A stretch of DNA of 64,000 nt, from contig PNKB01000001.1 of the NCBI GenBank assembly GCA_013997645.1, positions 1-64,000 on the forward strand, read 5' to 3'. The stretch is from Cyanobacteria bacterium PR.3.49. GTDB taxonomy: Bacteria; Cyanobacteriota; Vampirovibrionia; Obscuribacterales; Obscuribacteraceae. The notes beneath the pieces were generated by a model. The model saw nothing but the letters and a program-made list of their open reading frames with translations. It was not told the origin of the DNA and did not search any database. How positions within the stretch are numbered: the first letter of the stretch is position 1; each line of letters starts with the position of its first letter. A program made the position numbers and the translations under genes. This document shows positions 39,301 to 48,433 of this stretch, piece by piece.

Positions 39301-39563
39301 GCATGAGCGCGGAGAAAGCCGCCATTCATGGTGCGCAGCAACGCATGCGGCCAATCCTGATGACCTCGATAGCGATGGTGGCAGGTATGGTGCCGATGGC
39401 TCTGTCAAGCACCCAGAGCGCACCACTCGGTCGCGCGGTAATAGGCGGCTTGAGCATGTCGACAATCTCGGTTTTAACTCTGCTGCCGCTTGTTTTTGCA
39501 ATTATTCAAAGGACTGCAACTCTCAAATCCAGATCATTGCACCCGGATGATCAAAATGTTTAG
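36348..39563 (+). CDS. RND efflux transporter permease (AcrB/HAE-like)
   Basis: 1071 aa; AFAMKRPITVVAAVL, LAIGILVDEATVCIENIHSH, typical repeat architecture. Confidence 0.95.
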   Translation: MWIIAFAMKRPITVVAAVLSIVLIAVLAITSMKRDIFPDLKIPAIYVIQGYGGMSPEQIEGYITSTYELYFLYVPGIEHIESKTIQNLALIKVYFHPDTDMASAMSAIVAMSNRATSLMPKGTYNPFVLRFDPGSLPVGQLVLSSETKSVKELEDLAYTRIRPMLATVPGAEAPPPFGGNVRSIVISVDADKLRRYNISGDELIKALDVGNQVLPAGNVRTGDYMRIAPVNTDLPDIHQLDYLPIRTGHGPQIFIKDIGVVQDSSDILAGYALFQGRQTVYIPAVKRADASTVSVVDSLRGALPRMQSVLPKDVRISYEFDQSKYVREAIDDVFHEGLMGTILPGLMILLFLKDFRSTLIVVTTIPISLLSAIVGLWLCGQTFNIQTLSGLALAIGILVDEATVCIENIHSHLAEGAVLHRAVFDACVETMVPRLLAMLSVVAVFVPSFFMTGITRELFIPLSLAVGFAMIASTTLASTLVPIMGVWLIKPEHGKEGEKKEEKRDWIEGVKDKLGDLLKLLMPIRYLVIAFYLGISITLVIVMYNTIGKQLFPDSGSSQFRVRISAPTGMRVEALEQRVQKTLKEIKALAGEENVEKTLGYAGQQPPFFVISSAFLWTSGPHQAVMDIQLKDDAKINMPEFKEKLRKRLATAIPDTKFSFEPGDLVSQIMNLGSPTPITVQVTGHNLIADKVFAGKILKEMQKIPELRDLQWGQALDYPSVQVDIDRELAGQLGVTPLDIGRSLQPAYFSSRFVHLSLWRDKDSGFSYQVQVQVPQDQIRSKDDIEKFPTMNSSRKIQMPEFNDELEDPMTNRFYPDHKTRYPQHPLIQDVAKVSYGVTSGEFDRYNMMRMVSLTANLQGNDLGRVGDAVKEAVKRAGKPPEGVFVDVMGQVPLLEDTFFHLLSGLLLAVVVITLMLLAYFQAARVVLIVMSTTPAILLGVLTILTVTGTTLNVQSFMGAIMCIGVGIANAILMVVFAEESRAKGMSAEKAAIHGAQQRMRPILMTSIAMVAGMVPMALSSTQSAPLGRAVIGGLSMSTISVLTLLPLVFAIIQRTATLKSRSLHPDDQNV

Positions 39564-39578
39564 CAAAGGACCAAAAGT

Positions 39579-40865
39579 ATGATGGACACGCAATCGAGAC
39601 AAGCAATCTTCAGCCCGAAGAACCTCATATTCGTCGCCATTGTGCTGGCGCTCGCAGGCATCGGATTTTTCTTTTTGCAAATGCGGCACAACCGACCGTT
39701 GGTCTCCACCGAAGTGAAGCAGACTGTGGTCTCGGTGCCGACTGTAAAAGTGGTATCAAAAACGCTCTTTCGCGAAGATCAACTGCCTGGCGAAATCAAT
39801 GCCTATCAGGATGTGCTCATTTATCCAAAAGTGCCTGGCTTCATAAAATGGCTGGGAGTCGACCGCGGCTCCATTGTCAAAAAAGGCCAGTTGATGGTGA
39901 AAATGTACGCGCCTGAGTACCTGGCACGCAGAACAGAAGCGATGGCTAAAACATCAGCGGTTTCGGCTGCTTTGTCTGCGGAAGAATCGAGACTTGCCGA
40001 CCTCAAGGCTGAACTTAACAAGGTAAAAGCAAATCTTCTTGCCGATCAATCGACATATCAGCGAGTGTACACGGCGTCACTGGTACCAGGCGTCATTGCC
40101 GACAACGATGTCGTGCAGTGGGCGCAAACGGTCGAACAAGACCGCCAGGACGTCAACACTTACATGCAGCGTGTCAACGCCAAGGCAAAGGAAGTGGCGA
40201 TGAAAAAAGAAGAAGTCGATGCCATGACCAAGTCGTTTGAAAATTACGCAGACATCGCATCGTACCTCGAAATTCCCGCTCCTTTCGACGGATATGTCAC
40301 CGAGAGAAAAATGCACGTCGGCAGTTTTGTCGGTCCGGACGGCACTGGTGCCTATCCACCCATCTGCCGTTTGAAACAGCTTGACCTTTTGCGTATCGTC
40401 GCCCCCGTACCCGAAGTCGATGCTGCCGGTGTAGTAATTGGCTCGCAAGTCCAGTTTACGGTTTCGTCTTTTCCAGATAAGAAATTCACAGGAACCGTCG
40501 CGCGTATAAGCAACGATCTCGACAAAGAAACAAGAACAATGCCGGTTGAACTCAACTTCCTCAATCCGGATTTCAAAATTCTTCCCGGCATGTTCTGCAA
40601 AGTATATTGGCCCACGCGCCGTCACGAGGCTTCGCTGTTCGTGCCCGTTTCCGCAGTCGTCACTACTCCTCTCAACACGTTTGTCTGCAGAGTCAAAGAC
40701 GATGTAGTCGAATGGGTCACCGTTCGCAAGGGTCAAATTATGGATGGCATGGTCGAAGTCTTCGGCAACCTCAAGGAAGGCGATCTGGTTGCCCAGGAAG
40801 GCAGCGAAGAATTGGACAATCAATCCAGGGTAAACCCTGTCGGCAAAGCGGTCGGCAAAGGCTAG
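39579..40865 (+). CDS. RND efflux periplasmic adaptor (membrane fusion protein)
   Basis: PGEINAYQDVLIYPKVPGFIKWLGVDRGSIVKKGQLMVKMYAPE; EIPAPFDGYVTERKMHVGSFVG. Confidence 0.93.
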   Translation: MMDTQSRQAIFSPKNLIFVAIVLALAGIGFFFLQMRHNRPLVSTEVKQTVVSVPTVKVVSKTLFREDQLPGEINAYQDVLIYPKVPGFIKWLGVDRGSIVKKGQLMVKMYAPEYLARRTEAMAKTSAVSAALSAEESRLADLKAELNKVKANLLADQSTYQRVYTASLVPGVIADNDVVQWAQTVEQDRQDVNTYMQRVNAKAKEVAMKKEEVDAMTKSFENYADIASYLEIPAPFDGYVTERKMHVGSFVGPDGTGAYPPICRLKQLDLLRIVAPVPEVDAAGVVIGSQVQFTVSSFPDKKFTGTVARISNDLDKETRTMPVELNFLNPDFKILPGMFCKVYWPTRRHEASLFVPVSAVVTTPLNTFVCRVKDDVVEWVTVRKGQIMDGMVEVFGNLKEGDLVAQEGSEELDNQSRVNPVGKAVGKG

Positions 40866-40874
40866 AATTCAATC

Positions 40875-41297
40875 ATGCGCTGGAAAACATCACTCTCGAT
40901 TGCAATTTTGTTCGCCTGCTTTTCATTGCCGGTTTTGGCGGAGAGCTTCAAGGCAACATTGGAAAAGTCATCGACAATGGAAAAGCCGATGTTTAAAGGC
41001 GTTGAACTATATCTCTGGGAATTGGACGGCAAGACGCTCTGGACAATATTGCCGGGCACCAATCGAATAAAAATGGATGCGGAGATTCGCAACGCAAAAG
41101 ATGCGATCAAATCAAAAGAAGAGTTGGAAAAGTTATTGTCCAAACTTGCGCCGGGCGAATACATTTTCTACAAAGATACGACGAAATCCAGCGGCAAAGC
41201 CAAACACACAAATGAAACAAACGCAGTAAAAAAACTCTGCGAAAAGCTCCAACTGAATTACTCGGGTGAATCGGGCGATTCCAGCAGCGCAAACTGA
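40875..41297 (+). CDS. Small secreted protein of unknown function
   Basis: Signal peptide LSIAILFACFSLPVLAE; 140 aa; 9 bp downstream of MFP gene. Confidence 0.65.
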   Translation: MRWKTSLSIAILFACFSLPVLAESFKATLEKSSTMEKPMFKGVELYLWELDGKTLWTILPGTNRIKMDAEIRNAKDAIKSKEELEKLLSKLAPGEYIFYKDTTKSSGKAKHTNETNAVKKLCEKLQLNYSGESGDSSSAN

Positions 41298-41304
41298 CCA
41301 GGAC

Positions 41305-42924
41305 TTACTTGGCTTCAGCCAGGATTTTTGCAGCGCGACTTTCCGCTTCGGTGGCATCGTTGATTCTGCCGAGACTGCGGAGCACTTGCGCATAGTCGCG
41401 CAAACAAGCAGCCAGCAATGAGTCTTTCTCGCCGACCGCACCTTCAGTGCTGGCAATCGCCCACTCGTAAAACGTGCGCGCTTCCTCGAGTTTTCCTTGT
41501 TTGTAATTCGAGTATGCCAGATCGTTCAAAATCTTGGCGGTCTCGATGCTATTTGGTCCCAGTGCAGATTTTCCTGTGGTCAGCGCGTTGCGAAAGAGTT
41601 CGGCGGCTTTGTCAGAATTACCGAGTTGTAATTCAACCGACGCAAGTGACGCTCTGGTGTTGATAGTCAACAAATTATTCAAACCGTAAGTTTGATCGTA
41701 GATTGAAAGCGCGCGGATCAAAAGTGGTTGCGCTTCTTTGTAGCGCTTCTCGGCAATGTATAGCTGCGCCAGCCCGTTAAGATCATTGGCGACGGAAGGA
41801 TGATTGGGACCCAGCGCATCGATATCAATGGCAATCATGCGTTGATAGTACGCTTCGCCCTTCTGGTATCTGTTCTGTTTGAAAATCGAATCGCTGAGGA
41901 CTTTATATGCAGGCGCAAGAGTTCTGTCTGAGACAGGGTCTATCAAACCGCGCAGCGCCACAGCAGTATTTGCGTCAGTTTGAGTTTGGCGAGAAGAATT
42001 CAATTGATCCCGGCTGGCAATCTGAAATTGCGATTGCCCGCTTGTTGGTGGTTCGATAGCTTGGCGCAACTCGACTTTGTTCGCATCGCTTCTGCTCGAA
42101 TCGCTTCTGTTTAATTCGTTCTTGTGCGAATCAGTCTGAACGCCACCTTGAATACGTTTTTCGGATTGCTTCACCGGTGGATTTTTGCTGTTTAGGATAT
42201 CTTCCTGGAAATCATTGATCAGATCTCTATTGGATGTGTCCGAGCCTTTGAGCAAGTTTCCATAATCATGCATGACGCCTTGGAGTTGTCTTGCCGCGTC
42301 TGCATTAGGATCGGAAGATAAAATTGAAATCGCTCTTTGGTAATGCGTTTCAGCATCTTTCACGCGTCCAGCCTTCTTGCTCGCCCGCCCCATTCGATGC
42401 AACGAACTCGCGACAACCGGACTGTAGGGACCATAACTGCTTTCATTGATCGAAAGCGCTCTCTGGTAATAACTCATCGCAGCGGCATGATCTCCACCCG
42501 ACTCTTGCAACGAGCCAAGAGCCATCAAGACCGGCGCCACTTGGGAGCTGCCGCCGCCGTAGCGGCTGGTTAGCAGCCTCAGCACTTTTTGATACAGAGT
42601 CTGAGCCTCACCAGCCTTGCCTTCAAGAGCCAGAGTTGCTGCCAGTTTGAGCATGCACTTCTCTTCGTCGGCAGCACTTTTCGACTGCTTCAAAACCAAC
42701 GCATATGCAGAGCGAAACTTTGTTTCGGCGAGCGACAAACTTTCCCGATCCAGCGCTCGCTGCCCATCAGCAAACAAAGTAGACCAAGATTCGGGAGCTG
42801 CAAGAGCCGGCTGTGCGCTCAGCAGGATGCCGACTTGCAAGCCAATAGCAGCCGCAGACGTAAGCAGACGGCGGCTCAAGGACCACCTCTTGCACAAATA
42901 CCGGTAACTAGTCAATATCTTCAC
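41305..42924 (-). CDS. Secreted TPR-repeat protein
   Basis: Signal peptide; LGPNHPSVANDLNGLAQLYIAEKRYKEAQPLLIRALSIYDQTY; paralogous to 32292-33848. Confidence 0.86.
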   Translation of the reverse strand: MKILTSYRYLCKRWSLSRRLLTSAAAIGLQVGILLSAQPALAAPESWSTLFADGQRALDRESLSLAETKFRSAYALVLKQSKSAADEEKCMLKLAATLALEGKAGEAQTLYQKVLRLLTSRYGGGSSQVAPVLMALGSLQESGGDHAAAMSYYQRALSINESSYGPYSPVVASSLHRMGRASKKAGRVKDAETHYQRAISILSSDPNADAARQLQGVMHDYGNLLKGSDTSNRDLINDFQEDILNSKNPPVKQSEKRIQGGVQTDSHKNELNRSDSSRSDANKVELRQAIEPPTSGQSQFQIASRDQLNSSRQTQTDANTAVALRGLIDPVSDRTLAPAYKVLSDSIFKQNRYQKGEAYYQRMIAIDIDALGPNHPSVANDLNGLAQLYIAEKRYKEAQPLLIRALSIYDQTYGLNNLLTINTRASLASVELQLGNSDKAAELFRNALTTGKSALGPNSIETAKILNDLAYSNYKQGKLEEARTFYEWAIASTEGAVGEKDSLLAACLRDYAQVLRSLGRINDATEAESRAAKILAEAK

Positions 42925-43025
42925 GGTGCTCCGCGCTGAAATCCTTCAAGATGTATATTTTACCGGATTGGGGGCAGGAAACTCTCCTGCGTCGACGCGT
43001 TGCAAAGAGAACAAAAGGCAGTTTC

Positions 43026-43844
43026 ATGGAAGTAACCTCCATTTTCGCAAATGACATCAACCTGCACGTCCAGGTCGATGGCGACGGCCCACCCATACTT
43101 CTCTTGCACGGATTTCCCGACACGTCTCATCTATGGCGGCATGTTACTCCACTTCTGGTATCTGCCGGCTTCAAAGTCATTGCCATAGACCAGCGAGGCT
43201 TCGGCCAGTCCGACGCTCCTGAAAATGTTGACGCGTACACGATAGATAAGATCGCCGCTGATGCAGTGGCGGTTCTGAAAACTCTCGGCGTGACGGAAAA
43301 GGTCGGTCTGGTCGGTCATGACTGGGGAGCCTTCATCGGCTGGTTTCTCTGCCTTAAAAATCCTGAGTTGTTTCATGCATTTGTCGCAGTTTCCGTCGGA
43401 CATCCGCTGGCTTATCGCCACTCCGGTCCGGCGCAATGGTTAAAAGGCTGGTACATCTGGATGTTCCAAATTCCCGGTCTGGCAGAGTGGATTTTTTCAG
43501 CAAATAACTACAAAGCATTGCGCGATATTTCAAAAGAATCTGTCGATGCAGAACAGCGCGTGGCAAGCTTTTCGCGAAAGGGTAGATTGACTGCAGCCCT
43601 TAACTGGTATCGAGCAAATTTCACGAAATTGCTCACTTACAGGTTTGGCAAAAACACCGTGCCGACCTTGGGAATCTACTCAGTCAATGATGTTGCCCTG
43701 ACTGAAAAACAAATGACGGACTCGCAAAAATACATGAGCGCCAAGTGGGAATACTTCAGAGTCGAAGAGTCATCACACTGGATTCCGCTCGATGACCCGG
43801 CTCAACTCTCGGCCGAGATAATTAGGTGGTGCCAGCCTATTTAG
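43026..43844 (+). CDS. Alpha/beta hydrolase (epoxide hydrolase-like)
   Basis: ILLLHGFPDTSHLWRHV, AIDQRGFGQSD, GLVGHDWGAFIGW, C-terminal SSHWIPLDDP. Confidence 0.92.
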   Translation: MEVTSIFANDINLHVQVDGDGPPILLLHGFPDTSHLWRHVTPLLVSAGFKVIAIDQRGFGQSDAPENVDAYTIDKIAADAVAVLKTLGVTEKVGLVGHDWGAFIGWFLCLKNPELFHAFVAVSVGHPLAYRHSGPAQWLKGWYIWMFQIPGLAEWIFSANNYKALRDISKESVDAEQRVASFSRKGRLTAALNWYRANFTKLLTYRFGKNTVPTLGIYSVNDVALTEKQMTDSQKYMSAKWEYFRVEESSHWIPLDDPAQLSAEIIRWCQPI

Positions 43845-44310
43845 CTGCCAAATCTAATTCGGTTCGCCAATCAATGTTGTAGGGCTCAACCGGCTTACCA
43901 TTAACATCCAAAAAATCGCTGCGCGTGTACAACTGATTATTCCGGGCAAATTTGTTGTCGACCCAGCGATACGCCAAACATGCGGCATTGATGCTCACAA
44001 ATGGACCGATCTCAAGTTCTGCATCTCGTCTTTTGATGACACCAACTGGCTCAGCGTCATCTAAAAAGTCGCTCAGCCAGTAATTCTTGACCTCATAGGC
44101 GATCAATTCCAGTGCGCGAGTTGCTGCCTCGGATGGAAGCACAAAGAGGATGCGCAGAATTTTTTCCTCTCCTTCCGCCACACCTTTATCCATGAGGTAT
44201 CGATGTACGGCAAAGTGCGACTCCTTTATGAAGGCGTCGTGCCAGTCGAGTACGGAAAAAAACTGATCGAAATTAGCTTGCGATGTTACTAATGTCAGGG
44301 GCGGTTCCAT
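43837..44310 (-). CDS. Hypothetical protein (157 aa), paralog of 44352-44831
   Basis: LTLVTSQANFDQFF...LRILFVLPSEAATRALELIAYEV...EPYNIDW; overlaps 3' end of hydrolase by 8 bp. Confidence 0.7.
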   Translation of the reverse strand: MEPPLTLVTSQANFDQFFSVLDWHDAFIKESHFAVHRYLMDKGVAEGEEKILRILFVLPSEAATRALELIAYEVKNYWLSDFLDDAEPVGVIKRRDAELEIGPFVSINAACLAYRWVDNKFARNNQLYTRSDFLDVNGKPVEPYNIDWRTELDLAAK

Positions 44311-44351
44311 TGCGTCAAACTCGTTTCACAAATAAAAACTGTTCCTAAGTA

Positions 44352-44831
44352 TCAAGTGGTTTGCTCTGCGGCCAAATCGAATTGTGCGGGCCAATCAATA
44401 TTGTAGGGCTCGACTATTTTACCCTGTTCGTCGAAATAACCTTCCTGCGTGAAGAACGGATTTCGCTCAGCCGATATATTGTCTACCCACCGGTGCCCTA
44501 TGCACGCCGCTTTCACGATTACTGGTCCAAAAGCGACCTCGGTCTGCCGGCGCTTAATCGAGCCCTTTGGAACACAGTCATCCAGCCATTCAGCCATGGA
44601 ATAGTGCGATACATCATAGGCAACCACTTCAAGAGCCTGATTCGCCAGCTCACAAGGCAACATGAAGAGAATTCGCAATATGGGCTGCTCGGCAAAAGCT
44701 GCTCCGCCGGGAGTCTTCCACTCGGCAATAACAAAATGCGATTCCTTCACATAAGCGCATTCCCACAGCAGCTCTGGGAAAAACTTATCAAACGCTTCTT
44801 GGGAAGTAACGAGTGTGATGGACGATTCCAT
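44352..44831 (-). CDS. Hypothetical protein (159 aa), paralog of 43837-44310
   Basis: ITLVTSQEAFDKFF...LRILFMLPCELANQALEVVAYDV...EPYNIDW. Confidence 0.7.
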   Translation of the reverse strand: MESSITLVTSQEAFDKFFPELLWECAYVKESHFVIAEWKTPGGAAFAEQPILRILFMLPCELANQALEVVAYDVSHYSMAEWLDDCVPKGSIKRRQTEVAFGPVIVKAACIGHRWVDNISAERNPFFTQEGYFDEQGKIVEPYNIDWPAQFDLAAEQTT

Positions 44832-44865
44832 TTGTCTACATTAAACAGGTCCGCCGCCTTCAAGA

Positions 44866-46293
44866 TTAAACCACAATTGACTGGGCGGCTAACCTGCGCA
44901 GGACGGGGATTAATTGAGCAACTGATTGATAACGGTCGGCGGCTTCCAACTGGGTGCAGGATTCGATCAGTTCGGACAATTCATCGGAAGCTTGAGGATT
45001 GTGCTCTTTCAAAATAGACGGAGACAGTGCCTCCGGCTCTTTGCCTGTGAGAAGAAAGTACAAAGTACAGCCAAATGCATAAATATCACTATGAATAGTC
45101 GCTTTGCCGCGCAACTGCTCGGGCGCTATATAAGAATGCTTACCGACAAATGTTCCGGTCGCGTTGCCGATGAATTCATTCGCAGCGCCAAAATCCACAA
45201 TTACAATCTGACCGTCGTTGCGCAAAACGATATTGTCGGGCGTGAGATCACGATGAATAATCGGCTGCTCTCTGTCATGAAGGAACTTGAGCGCAGTAGC
45301 AATTTGCAACGCCCATTCCAAAACATCAGATTCGTTTTGCGGACCATTTTGTTTTACGAGCTGGCGTAAATCGATGCCGTTGGCATGTTCCAAAATCATG
45401 TAGTTTCGGCCGTTTTCCACGAAGCAGTCGAGAATTTTTACGATCGCCGGATTGTCGAGTTTCATGAGCAAATGAGCTTCGCGCTCAAACAACTCACGAG
45501 CCTTTTCGCGCACACTTTCAGCACTGCTTTCGGGCACCACTGCTTCTTTCAATACGACCAATTTTCTGCCGTCCATTTGGCAGAGATAAAGTGCGGATAA
45601 ACCACCCGACGCCAGATGGCAGACTATTTTTATGCTGTTGTTGCGCAAAACCTTTCCGGGCTCGAGCGCTATATATGCAGTTGGACAAAAGCGACGACCT
45701 AATTCTTCTTCCCAGAGATCCGTATAACTGGCTTGCGATTCTTGGCGAATGCCGATACGCAAAGTGTTTTGTAATTCATCCAGACTCGGGTCACAGACTG
45801 ATGGTGCCCACATGCGAGCGGCTAACACTAATTGTTCAACTAATTGCGGTTCCAAGTCTTGGGTCTGCAGTTGCACACCCTTTCCGTTTCGCCTTGTCAA
45901 CAAAAGACGTGATCGATTTACTTCCGCTGATGCCACAATGGCACTCACATTTTGCACTTGAGACCAGGGAAGATAAGTATTTACGTTTAGTTTATTTCCC
46001 AGCAGGCGAGGCAATCTGATTCCCTGCTGATCCACTATTAGGAAATCAGAAGCAATAAACTTTTTTGTAATCAAACAAAGCACGCTCAAGCAGAGCAATG
46101 CCCCCGAGATCGTGAGAACATGAGCAATCTTATTGACGGCATCCATTTGAAACATGGCCAATGTCTGCAGAACGAAGAAACCGGCAGCTATTGGACAAAG
46201 AACACCCCAGATAGGAAACGTAATGTTCAGCGACATCTCAACGATGTCACGCGGTAGACTTTTGCACTTTGATTTAACTATCAAATCAGCCAT
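44866..46293 (-). CDS. Membrane Ser/Thr kinase-like protein with atypical catalytic loop
   Basis: N-terminal TMs; VVLKEAVVP; IIHRDLTPDNIVL; VDFGAANE; APEQLRGKATIHSDIYAFG. Confidence 0.9.
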   Translation of the reverse strand: MADLIVKSKCKSLPRDIVEMSLNITFPIWGVLCPIAAGFFVLQTLAMFQMDAVNKIAHVLTISGALLCLSVLCLITKKFIASDFLIVDQQGIRLPRLLGNKLNVNTYLPWSQVQNVSAIVASAEVNRSRLLLTRRNGKGVQLQTQDLEPQLVEQLVLAARMWAPSVCDPSLDELQNTLRIGIRQESQASYTDLWEEELGRRFCPTAYIALEPGKVLRNNSIKIVCHLASGGLSALYLCQMDGRKLVVLKEAVVPESSAESVREKARELFEREAHLLMKLDNPAIVKILDCFVENGRNYMILEHANGIDLRQLVKQNGPQNESDVLEWALQIATALKFLHDREQPIIHRDLTPDNIVLRNDGQIVIVDFGAANEFIGNATGTFVGKHSYIAPEQLRGKATIHSDIYAFGCTLYFLLTGKEPEALSPSILKEHNPQASDELSELIESCTQLEAADRYQSVAQLIPVLRRLAAQSIVV

Positions 46294-48433
46294 TCTCTAT
46301 CAACCTTGCATCTTTGCTGCGTGCTTTAGCTGTTAAGGAAGCATTATCTTCAAGCGGCTCCGCAGGTGGTGCCAGCTCCATTGAAAGCAAAGCCACTTCA
46401 AGTTCATCTGCTGTTGCAAATCGCTTATTTGTTTGAAGAGCGGTAGCTCGCTTTACAAGAACGTCGAATGTGGCGCTAACATGCGGATTCCTTTGAGACG
46501 GGATTGATTGCGATATTGGCTCAGGGTCTTCTCCTGTAAGCAGATAAAACAGGGTGGCACCAAATGCATAAATATCGCTTTGCGCTGTCGCCTTTCCGCG
46601 AAACTGTTCTGGTGGCACATATGCATGTTTGCCAACAATCGTTCCCGTCGCTCCTTCCTGAATTTGTTGAGCGACATTGAAATCAATTAGTTTGAGCTTG
46701 CCCTTGGAATTGAGAATTAGATTATCCGGTGTGAAATCGCGATGGACAATGGAATTCAAATGCAAGAGTTTGAGCAAATCGCACATTTGTAGCGCGAGAT
46801 CATACACTCGTTCTTCGCTCAAGGCGCCTTTGCTGGCAATCGTATCGCGCAGCGGCGCTCCATCTATGTGCTCGAGTACCAAGTATGCACGATGATCTTC
46901 GATAAAGTAATCAACTAGCTTGACCACATTATCGCTGGCGATTGACTGCAACATTCTTGCTTCTTGCTCAAAGCGCTGGAGAGCGCTTCTTCGTATTGCC
47001 TCATCAACAAAAATCGGCAAGATAGTTTCTTTAAGAACTATAGTTTCGGCTTCTTTGCCGGTCAAAATTCTGCACAAGTATGCAGTTCCCTGTCCTCCGA
47101 CGCCGAGAGTTTTTAACACCTCAAATCGATCTTCACCAACGGTTTGTCCAGGCATCAGCGGCTCGAGCGTTTTTCTTTCCGGCGCTTGGCTCAAAGATTG
47201 CAGCCAAATTTCCGTATAACTCCTTTCCGCTTTTGGCAACATTGATTGTGAAAGTTCAGCTTCAATCTCGCAGTTCGGTACTTGTTTCTCCATCCGCTTA
47301 AGTACACGACTTTTATCTTCTGCAGTAAGCGCTGCCAAACTAACATCAAATTTTTTGCCATCCGTTTTCGTTAGTCGCATTTTCCATGCATCTGCCGAAG
47401 CATCCTTTCTAGGCCTATACAACTTGGCAGACAACACCTCCGACCAACGAACACGTCCCATTGGAATAGCCAACAGTCCACGGCGCAACTGAAAAGTAAT
47501 TCCAATCTCGTCGGCAACCAATGAGTTCGGCCGCAGTAGAATATACTGAACGTAAAAAAGAAAACCGAGCAGCAATGAGCCAGCAAGAACCGCCACAACA
47601 GGATTCGTGGTCGCGTACATGGACTTCCCCGTCAATTCGGATGCTTCTGTGAGTATCTGAGTTTGAACGCTACCAAGTAGCTTTCCTATGAACGAATTCA
47701 AGTTTAATTGCTGCACCATTCTAAAACTATTTGCCTGCAAGCAAACGTATAGAGAAGACAAATACATCATCCAAAAAGGAACGAACACTATCGACATCAC
47801 TAGCGGACCGACGCGCATCCAGTTTCGCGCGGTAAGTATAAATGTCTCAATACTATCGTCCAAAAATTGTTGACAGTTGTATCGAACAATCAAACGTTCT
47901 TTCGTGTCCAGCGGCGGCTTTTGGAGCGTCTTTCTGCATTTCACAAGTGTGCTGATTACAGGAGCTGTCTCCAGTCTCGAATTTCGCGCTTGTAAGTGCT
48001 TCAGAAGTAGCTTTACATTTTCCTCTGTCAAACCGTTGATGCTAAATTTCAGGCTCTGTCCTGAAGTAGTCGTCAGAATCAACGAACCGGGAAGAAGTTT
48101 TCGTTTCTTGTAATCCACGTCCACTGAGGCAATTTCATCAATGCGAATCCTTTGAAATCCAAAGTATATGCAATCGTCGTCAAGACGAATTCTCCGCTTC
48201 AATAAATCTTGAAAAAAATAATTGAGGCAAAGAACGATCACTAGACCAAATCCAATCTGATTAGCCATGGGGCCCATAGAACGACACAGAAAGCCCAAGA
48301 TTGGAACAAGTGGTATCGCCCAAATTGGCACCAAGATGACCGATTTCTGCCATAGAAATAGCTGCGCAAGGACATCTCCGTAGGCAATATTCTTCGCGTC
48401 TCTAGAACGCTTTAGTGGCACTAAATGCGTCAC
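46286..48433 (-). CDS. Membrane Ser/Thr kinase-like protein with PH-like N-terminal segments and atypical motifs
   Basis: N-terminal TMs; LGVGGQGTAYLC; IVLKETILP; IVHRDFTPDNLIL; LIDFNVAQQ; PPEQFRGKATAQSDIYAFG. Confidence 0.9.
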   Translation of the reverse strand: MTHLVPLKRSRDAKNIAYGDVLAQLFLWQKSVILVPIWAIPLVPILGFLCRSMGPMANQIGFGLVIVLCLNYFFQDLLKRRIRLDDDCIYFGFQRIRIDEIASVDVDYKKRKLLPGSLILTTTSGQSLKFSINGLTEENVKLLLKHLQARNSRLETAPVISTLVKCRKTLQKPPLDTKERLIVRYNCQQFLDDSIETFILTARNWMRVGPLVMSIVFVPFWMMYLSSLYVCLQANSFRMVQQLNLNSFIGKLLGSVQTQILTEASELTGKSMYATTNPVVAVLAGSLLLGFLFYVQYILLRPNSLVADEIGITFQLRRGLLAIPMGRVRWSEVLSAKLYRPRKDASADAWKMRLTKTDGKKFDVSLAALTAEDKSRVLKRMEKQVPNCEIEAELSQSMLPKAERSYTEIWLQSLSQAPERKTLEPLMPGQTVGEDRFEVLKTLGVGGQGTAYLCRILTGKEAETIVLKETILPIFVDEAIRRSALQRFEQEARMLQSIASDNVVKLVDYFIEDHRAYLVLEHIDGAPLRDTIASKGALSEERVYDLALQMCDLLKLLHLNSIVHRDFTPDNLILNSKGKLKLIDFNVAQQIQEGATGTIVGKHAYVPPEQFRGKATAQSDIYAFGATLFYLLTGEDPEPISQSIPSQRNPHVSATFDVLVKRATALQTNKRFATADELEVALLSMELAPPAEPLEDNASLTAKARSKDARLIENG

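Noticed and set aside
40077-40823. 248-aa minus-strand ORF
   Set aside because: Antisense to the membrane fusion protein gene.
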